From: Gnetum montanum
Taxonomy: Eukaryota > Streptophyta > Gnetopsida > Gnetales > Gnetaceae
Direction of reading: 5' to 3'
Assembly (NCBI GenBank): GCA_015680685.1
Contig: MNCI01016470.1
Location: forward strand, 922,256-986,255
Length of the DNA stretch: 64,000 nt
The position numbers and the translations under genes were made by a program. The first letter of the stretch is position 1; every line of letters begins with the position of its first letter. The notes beneath the pieces were generated by a model, which ran no database searches, was not told where the DNA came from, and saw only the letters and a list, made by a program, of their open reading frames with translations. This document shows positions 58,296 through 64,000 of the stretch, piece after piece.

Positions 58296-61200
58296 ATGGG
58301 CAAGGGCAAGGAGGTAGAAGGCCAAGGGAGAAACGGGCCCGACTTAACTTTCGCGGAGGAAAGTGAGGCCATGCTGCAGTGTTTGCCTAGGCCTAGGATT
58401 CCATCGTGGCCTAGATCGGCACACAGGTAGGCTCTAATCTTACCTCAGTTAATTGCTTTCATTTGTATTTGTTATCTGGGCGTAGACAGTTTTGGCAGTG
58501 TGCAGATTCTGCACGTTGAGCATAGACAGTTTTGGCAGCGTATAAGGTCTGCATGCTGAGCGTAAACGGTTTTGCAGCGTGCAGGGTTTGCACCCTGGGC
58601 GTAAATGGTTTTCGCAGCATACAGGGTCTGTATGCTGGGCATAAATGGTTTTGCAGCATGCAGGGTCTACACGCTAGGAATAAACGGTTTTCGCAGCGTA
58701 TAGGGTCTGCACACTGGGCGTAAAAAGTTTTCTGGCAGCGTGTACGTCGAGCGTAAACAGTTTTCTTATAGCGTGTACGCTGAGTGTAAACAGTTTTCTT
58801 GGTAGCGTGTATGCCGAGTGTAAACAGTTTGCAATTTTTTCGATGTATTGACCTTCAACATGGAATTTCATTTCTCTATTTCATTTTCGTGTATAGCTGA
58901 TTTACCATGGCATTTTGGTTATTTGTAGGGATCCTGAGCCTTTCCTCTTAGTGGTTGAGCTGGTTGGGGTACTGGCATGGTTCGGGCCCCTTGATACCGA
59001 CGAACCTGCCCCTGATCTGACTATTGATAACAATGGGGTATGGTTTAGGGAAGGGGCCTATGAGTTCCTTGCCTTCATCCTAGACAGATTCAAGGTAGTG
59101 ATATGGTCACACCTAAGCAAACAAGTAGTGTGGAGCGTGCTCGAAGCAATGTTGCCAAGATCTTCAAACGATGTCATGGTTTTCATGGTGGACATTGACA
59201 AGGGTCCGCTTGCGATTGAGGACAGTCCCTTTGGAGGGCCCAGATCTACTCGTCCGTTATTGCGCGTGTGGGACTTATTTCCACGTGGGCCTCACTATCT
59301 CAATAACACCTTGTTTTTGGCTGTGCGCGCGCATACATTATTTCAGAACCCTTCGGGCACGGTGTACAGGGTAGAGAGGTAAGGTTGTTTAGTTTGTCAT
59401 TTCTATTTTTGTCGTTTAGTGTTTGCTCCTGTTTTGACGACCGTTATTTTGCAGGCCCCAAGTTGACAAAGATGGAATATGCATCAATGATGACGGACTT
59501 GCACTCGCTCACACTACTTTAAAGACCTTCATGGCGGGTCCCACCCTCCGCGGAGCTCTATTAGCTCAGACCAAGGATGACATTGTTCATTTCCATAAGC
59601 GGTTTTTCAGGGCGTTTGCACAATGCACGGCTCGAGGGTGGCTGCATGGAGATTGGTCATGCAATGGGCCGGTTTTCCCTCGTGATACTGACTTGGATCC
59701 TAGCACCTCAAAGTCCACGACTGAAGGTAAGTGATGATATTTCCTTAACGCCTCAGTCTGTTTGTTTGGCTACAACGTTGGTCATACTGGTGTTATGGCT
59801 TTAAATTGTGTTTACAATTAATGTTCGCCCTGGTGGAGACCCTGTTACGACAGGGTGGACTGAGAGCACCTTGTTGATGAAATTTGGGGAGGTCAACAAG
59901 GCGCAACGATGGTTACGTACCAATGCCCCACGTCTATTGTCCGTTGTTTGGATGATGCCGACCTCATGGAGTTATTTACAACCCCAAGCCCTGATGTCTC
60001 TATAGTTGAAATGATTGGAATTGTTGATTTGTTCGACAACTCTGTCACCTACTACAACACCCATATTAAGGGTGTCAAAATAGTTTTCCATCTATCAGCT
60101 GAGTTCTTTTCAGACCTCTTCGGTGTCCCGGCAGATGGTGTGAATGTGGTTTTGAACAGGGCACAGAAAGAGCTCCATGTGGTGCATGAGCTAGAAGATT
60201 GGTTGGGGATTCTCAAGGGCTCTAAGGGATTCCCTATGCAGGGAACGTCAAAGGTGGTGGAAGTCAATGAATTGTATCCCCTGTTTAGGGCATGGGTGTT
60301 TCCTAAATCCCTGTCTCAAGTGAAGAGTCTTGGGGTGGAGGTCGTGGGCATCATGCAGACCATTTTAAAGACCGGGATGCATTATAATTGGACCCAATTC
60401 TTGTTATCAGGTTTCCATAGGGAGATAGTGCGATTGCAGTCAAACGTTAAGGCACAGTCCCATTTTACCTTTGCATTCTTCGTAGGTTATCTAGGTTGCC
60501 TGGCCGAATTCCTGGTAGTTCGTGCAAATAATAAATATGTTTTGCGGGATCGTAGTCAATTATCTCGCCCATGGATTAACCATTTATTCAAGGTAGCTGA
60601 GTCTCAAGATGCACCCAAGGGGATCGATGAATTGGTTTCCATCACAATAGAGGGGGTCATTTGGTACTTCAATCCATACACGTGACAACATGGGGTTGGA
60701 ACCAGACAATGTGCCTTATACTGCTAAAAGGGCTGATCGGGTAATCAAGGAGACCATCGGGAGGGCCAAATCGAAGATTTAGAAGCGCGAACGCCCTAAA
60801 GAGGTGGCCTCAACTGTGGAAGAGCCAAGGGTGAAGCAAATACGATTCAAAATGCCTATTCGAGGTAAGTAAGCTTGATGCACTTATTGTATTGCTATTA
60901 TCATCATTTTCGTGTTGACCACTTACATGAAACTAATGTCTTCAGACCTGACTCGGGAAGTTAGAAGGCAGGAGCTAGAAACTATTATCGAGGAGGAGGA
61001 GGTTCTAACGGATTTAATCGAGGAGGAAGATGTCGACAAAGATCAGGTGGAAGTGACCGAAGAGCTGGTGGAAGACACCACGGAGATAGAACTGGTTGAT
61101 GACTGGGATGGTGTTGATAAAGTATTTAGTAGCTTCCTTAAGGGAAGATTGGACCTTGGTGACCCTCCAAACCGGGAAGGGGACAGAGAACCTGGTATAT

Positions 61201-62544
61201 TTTCTTTTGTTTTATTGTGTTGCCTTGTGAATCGTTGTTTTCCTATTATGGTGTTTTAATTTTGTTTTTTATCACTTCCAGACGAAGATATTGAAACTAG
61301 GATGATTCCTATGATGCGGTTAGAAGTGCCTATGATAGTGGCTCCCCCTGAAACGACCACTGAGGCTAATCCATCTTGTACTCATGAACCATTTACTTGG
61401 ACCGAGATGCCAAGCAAAATGGATTTTGTCACCGGTATCGTTGACGAGGTGGTCGAACCCATTCAGCAAACTCACCCTGAAATAGGTACAGTTGTCTTAG
61501 TCTTTGAGTTTCACATTCTTTTCCCCCTTTTTTTTTTGTTTTTTGCCATTTAATATCTAATGCCTGTCCTTTTCGTGTGGGTAGTCGAGGCTGTTTGTAT
61601 TGAGAGCTTGCTTGCACTACCACTAGAAGTTGAACAGATACCAAGACAGGTCTATGACGAGGTGGCAGAATGTCTTGTGCATAACGCCAAATCACTTTGG
61701 ACTTGTAGGCGCTCCATTGAACAGCTGTGGTTGCAGATCCAGGCAAGGGAAAAGGAGGTTTCTGAGTTATCGGCTGAACGTGATGATCTCAAGGCTCATT
61801 ATGAGTTCGCCTTGGCCAGATTAATAGGTGATCGTTCTTGGCGAACTTTCGAGATCACTTATACCAGATATTGGAACTTGCTAAATCGCCATGCATCGCT
61901 GACTCGAAAGCTAGCAGAGCGTAAGGCCCAGATAGATTTATTGAACCTCAAGTTCCAGGATTGGAAGGCTTTTGCTTCCAAGGTGCGGAAGTGGGGTCAA
62001 GATGAGAAGAACCACAAGCATCATTACAAGAAATCATTAAAAGAAGTTTCTATAGAGCAGCGTTAGCTCGAAATGTTCATAGAGGATCTGGGCCTACGTT
62101 CTGCATTTGATACCTTTGCTAAGAATACCACTGTTGAGATGGAATCACCCACGGGGATAATTATGACTACTTCTGGGGAGGTCTCTGTGGGCGAATTTCC
62201 CTTGAAACGTCCCACATGGTCAGCGGTTGACAAGGGGAAGGCCTTAGCGAACGTCGATCTAGGTCTCGATGGGACTGACTGGGCTAGCATCTCAGAGGAA
62301 GAAATTCTTTGTCAGTTGGAATTTTGTTTAGAGGGGTCTCCTACGGTAAGCATTTTGTTGTTGTGAACTTTGTTTGTTGAATAACATTTGGGATTTTTCT
62401 CTTTTCCTCTTTTGTTGATTGTTTTTTTTTTGCTTTTTATAGGGTCGAGGTGACGATGATATTCAAGAAGGTGGCCCTAGCGGAGCGGGGACCCATGGTG
62501 CTGGTGAGTTTGAAGGGGACAACCCTCCCGTCCTTGATGTTTAG
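58296..62544 (+). CDS. Antisense eight-exon gene: inactive FCP1-like domain, transposon-type domain, coiled coil
   Basis: Exons 58296-58426, 58929-59378, 59455-59726, 59865-60864, 60946-61194, 61282-61485, 61585-62345 and 62443-62544 all have compatible phases; total about 1,055 residues. Residues about 48-190 match the FCP1/NIF HAD fold: LLVVELVGVLA, REGAYEFLAFILDRFKVVIWS, RPLLRVWDLFP, NNTLFLAVRAHTLFQNP. The catalytic DxD-type motif is ELV and the usual LDD is LAV, so it should not be a phosphatase. Exon 4 (about 285-560) carries HIKGVKIVFHLSAEFFSDLFGVP and more, like the globular domain of plant transposon-associated proteins. Exon 5 is acidic. Exon 7 has a coiled coil (REKEVSELSAERDDLKAHYE). 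A frameshift at 60683 and a TAG at 60779 lie in exon 4, and a TAG at 62064 in exon 7. The exon 4 acceptor has a poor pyrimidine tract. Function unknown. Confidence 0.8.
58480..58835. repeat. Hairpin-forming tandem repeat in intron 1 of the antisense gene
   Basis: About six units of 46-47 bp, then three of about 35 bp. The unit reads GCGTAAACGGTTTT, then GCAGCGTGCAGGGTCTGCACGCTG. The second part is a palindrome with arms AGCGTGCAG and CTGCACGCT around GGT. One unit reads AGCATACAG-GGT-CTGTATGCT, changed in both arms yet still self-complementary. Other units have decayed on one arm. Confidence 0.85.
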
Positions 62545-63113
62545 TTTTGATTTTGAAACTATCCTGGCTCATGTTTTGCCTTGAGTTGTATTGAACTGGT
62601 GAATGGAATCAGTTAACTGTTGTACATGTCTAACTGTATTGACTACATATATATATATTTCTATATTATATTTGGTTTTTATTTTTTTATTTTTCTTTTT
62701 GGCTCTTTTTGTTTAAATGTAAACACGGTGCAACAATGTAAAATGTTTTGGTTTGTTTTGTTGTTTAAGTGCAATGTATGGAGTGGGAATGCAAGTAGGA
62801 ATGTAATTATAATCTAAGGATAATTGTGAAAAGGAAAATGTGAAGAAAAACTGAATATAAGCATAAATTCAAACAATGAACTTGAATTTGCGAGAAAAAC
62901 ACAGTGTAAGCAAATGGTTTAGTTTAAGGCCATTTTGGGCCCCATGCACTAGTTTAAGGCCATTTCAGGCTGTGTGTAAACAAGGGAAGTTTCAAGTGAC
63001 GCTGGTGGATTTCTTGGTAGACCGACCATTTCTGATCGTGGCTAGTTTTATATTGTTTAATGTCATTTCAGACTATGAAGGTAGTTTAACATCATTTCGA
63101 ACTTTAATGTTGT
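62545..63113. other. Distal part of the protease-RT interval
   Basis: AT-rich 3' flank of the antisense gene, then TAGTTTAAGGCCATTTTGGG and related words at 62916-63110 (about four copies), resembling the array at 53760-54170. No coding sequence recognised. Confidence 0.5.
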
Positions 63114-63980
63114 TTATTGGCTTAGTAATTTTTTAATTTTCTTCATTTTAACATTAGGAGTAGCGTTAACAGGTATGATTCTATATTCAGCGTCTCCTTC
63201 ACTGATCATGTTGAACGGTAATTCGGCCCAAGGGACATCTGATGGAACAGTTCCCGCGTTGGTGCTTTCTGGTGTTTCTGCATGTACTGTAGTTTCTACG
63301 TTTGTTGTAGCTTCTAGGTGAGGCTGTATATGCACAATTTCAGGCTCGGGTATTTCTATGTTGGGTAAATTTTTCTTTGTGTTTAATAGATTATTTCTTA
63401 CTGGTTGCGTGCATTTTTGTTGTTCATTTGTATCATCTTGTTTAGGCTCTTCGAGCTTAACCTCTAAGCCTTGGTCTGTATCTTTATGTGATGAGATGGT
63501 AGGTGTAGTAGCCTCCCCGTGTATAATGATTTCGCCACCTTCGTATGGCAGGTGAATCTCTTGGTGTATGGGGGAAGAGACTGCTTTCAGTTGGGTTAAC
63601 CAGGGCCTCCCCAATATTAAATTGAACCCTGGCATTTCATTGATGACCACAAAGTCGGCAGATGTGGGGAATTGATCCCCCGTTATAAAGTCCAAAGTCA
63701 CAGTGCGTTTGACTACTACGCGCTATCCACTGAATGATTTTAAACACGTGGTGGCGGTTGATCTAATTAGTTTCGTTAGTCCTAATTGTTCGACGATGGG
63801 ATAGGGTACTACATTTGTAGCAGCTCCATCATCTACATGCCCTCTATGTATCTTGAATTGATTTATTCGTATCGTTATGAACATAGGTGCAGTTGTCACT
63901 TCTCCTGTTTTCTCATCCATTTTGATGTTTTCATTGTGGAAACCTAGTGACTTAGGAGTGGATCCTTGAGGCGAATACAT
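63114..63980 (-). pseudogene. Protease and linker of the Tat/Ogre-like element, one stop
   Basis: On the minus strand 63980-63723 reads MFITIRINQFKIHRGHVDDGAATNVVPY: the aspartic-protease motif D-S-G-A appears here as VDDGAATN, with the catalytic-type Asp still present. It goes on to IVEQLGL and KSFSG, then a TAG (63723-63725). The same frame resumes VVVKRTVTLDFITGDQFPTSADFVVI and MPGFNLILGRPWL, the C-terminal protease block, followed by a Glu/Thr/Pro-rich linker to 63114. The protease would process the gag-pol polyprotein. Gag should be to the right of the window. Confidence 0.8.
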
Positions 63981-64000
63981 GACCGCATGAATTGAAGGTT

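Larger units (their letters stand above)
57669..63113 (-). other. Protease-RT interval, probable spliced intron of the element
   Basis: About 5.4 kb separates the end of the protease/linker frame (63114) from the RT frame. A T-rich tract followed by GGCAG on the minus strand at 57669-57673 gives a good acceptor exactly where the RT frame begins. The donor near 63114-63200 was not pinned down. Ogre-type elements are known to splice an intron in this position. Here the interval carries an antisense gene (58296-62544), motif arrays (58060-58830) and CAGTTTA-type words near both ends (57762-57800 and 62910-63110). Confidence 0.6.
51389..64000 (-). mobile_element. Tat/Ogre-like Ty3/gypsy element (minus), 5' end beyond the window
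   Basis: Read on the minus strand from the right edge: protease and linker (63980-63114), a 5.4-kb interval with an antisense gene, RT (57668-56536), RNase H, second archaeal-type RNase H, integrase (to 54181), a 3' non-coding region, PPT and 3' LTR (52845-51389). The RT block YVDDIAIKSK and the paired RNase H domains are marks of the Tat/Ogre lineage. It is inserted in the second Athila-like element, left flank GGTAT (51384-51388). Gag and 5' LTR should lie right of 64000. Few stops interrupt long frames, so it looks younger than its host element. Confidence 0.88.

Noticed and set aside
58480-58835. Regular repeats with spacers, like a CRISPR array
   Set aside because: Units are contiguous and diverged with no unique spacers, no cas genes, in plant DNA; it is a tandem repeat within an intron.

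Overview
This is nuclear DNA from a plant with a large, repeat-rich genome. It is AT-rich, host genes are split by long introns, Ty3/gypsy LTR retrotransposons of the Athila and Tat/Ogre types are nested in each other, and plant-type L1 and RTE LINEs are present. I lean towards a gymnosperm because the copies are old, decayed and interleaved with very long introns, but the sequence does not prove that. Nothing bacterial, organellar or CRISPR-like was seen.

Layout. 1-2745 holds the minus-strand remnant of an Athila-like gag, interrupted by a 65-bp-arm inverted repeat flanked by Ns. 4100-7770 is a decayed L1 LINE (minus). 8769-10908 holds the last seven exons of a myeloid leukemia factor (MLF)-like gene (plus). 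12420-13070 is an RTE-type LINE scrap. 13476-23551 is a complete but coding-dead Athila-like element with both LTRs, PBS, PPT and a perfect ATGAG target duplication. 25029-25956 has a tandem duplication followed by a SINE with a 15-bp target duplication. 27950-31622 is the 3' end of another Athila-like element: an extra post-pol reading frame, then PPT and LTR. 31623-35160 is non-genic repeats. 35632-43106 is a 14-exon homologue of DONSON (downstream neighbor of Son), a replication-fork protein, with one in-frame stop and a LINE in intron 1. 45451 to the right edge is a second Athila-like element, split at 51388 by a minus-strand Tat/Ogre-like element that runs off the window.

The most remarkable part is that Tat/Ogre-like element (51389 to beyond 64000, minus). 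Read right to left it has protease, a 5.4-kb interval ending in a splice acceptor, RT, RNase H, a second archaeal-type RNase H, integrase, PPT and LTR. Inside the protease-RT interval, on the opposite strand, lies an eight-exon gene (58296-62544) whose splice phases all agree. Its roughly 1,055-residue product joins an FCP1/NIF-like HAD phosphatase fold that has lost its catalytic acids, a globular domain resembling plant transposon-associated proteins, an acidic linker and a coiled coil. GCGTA-rich, partly palindromic repeats fill the leader and first intron of this antisense gene and recur in the element's LTR, suggesting shared regulation or common origin. This copy is decayed (one frameshift and one stop), as are the pol genes around it.

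The retroelement pol genes work, or once worked, in the usual way (protease, RT, RNase H and integrase making and inserting cDNA). The two host genes (MLF-like, DONSON) are unrelated to them and have been enlarged by insertions in and around their introns.
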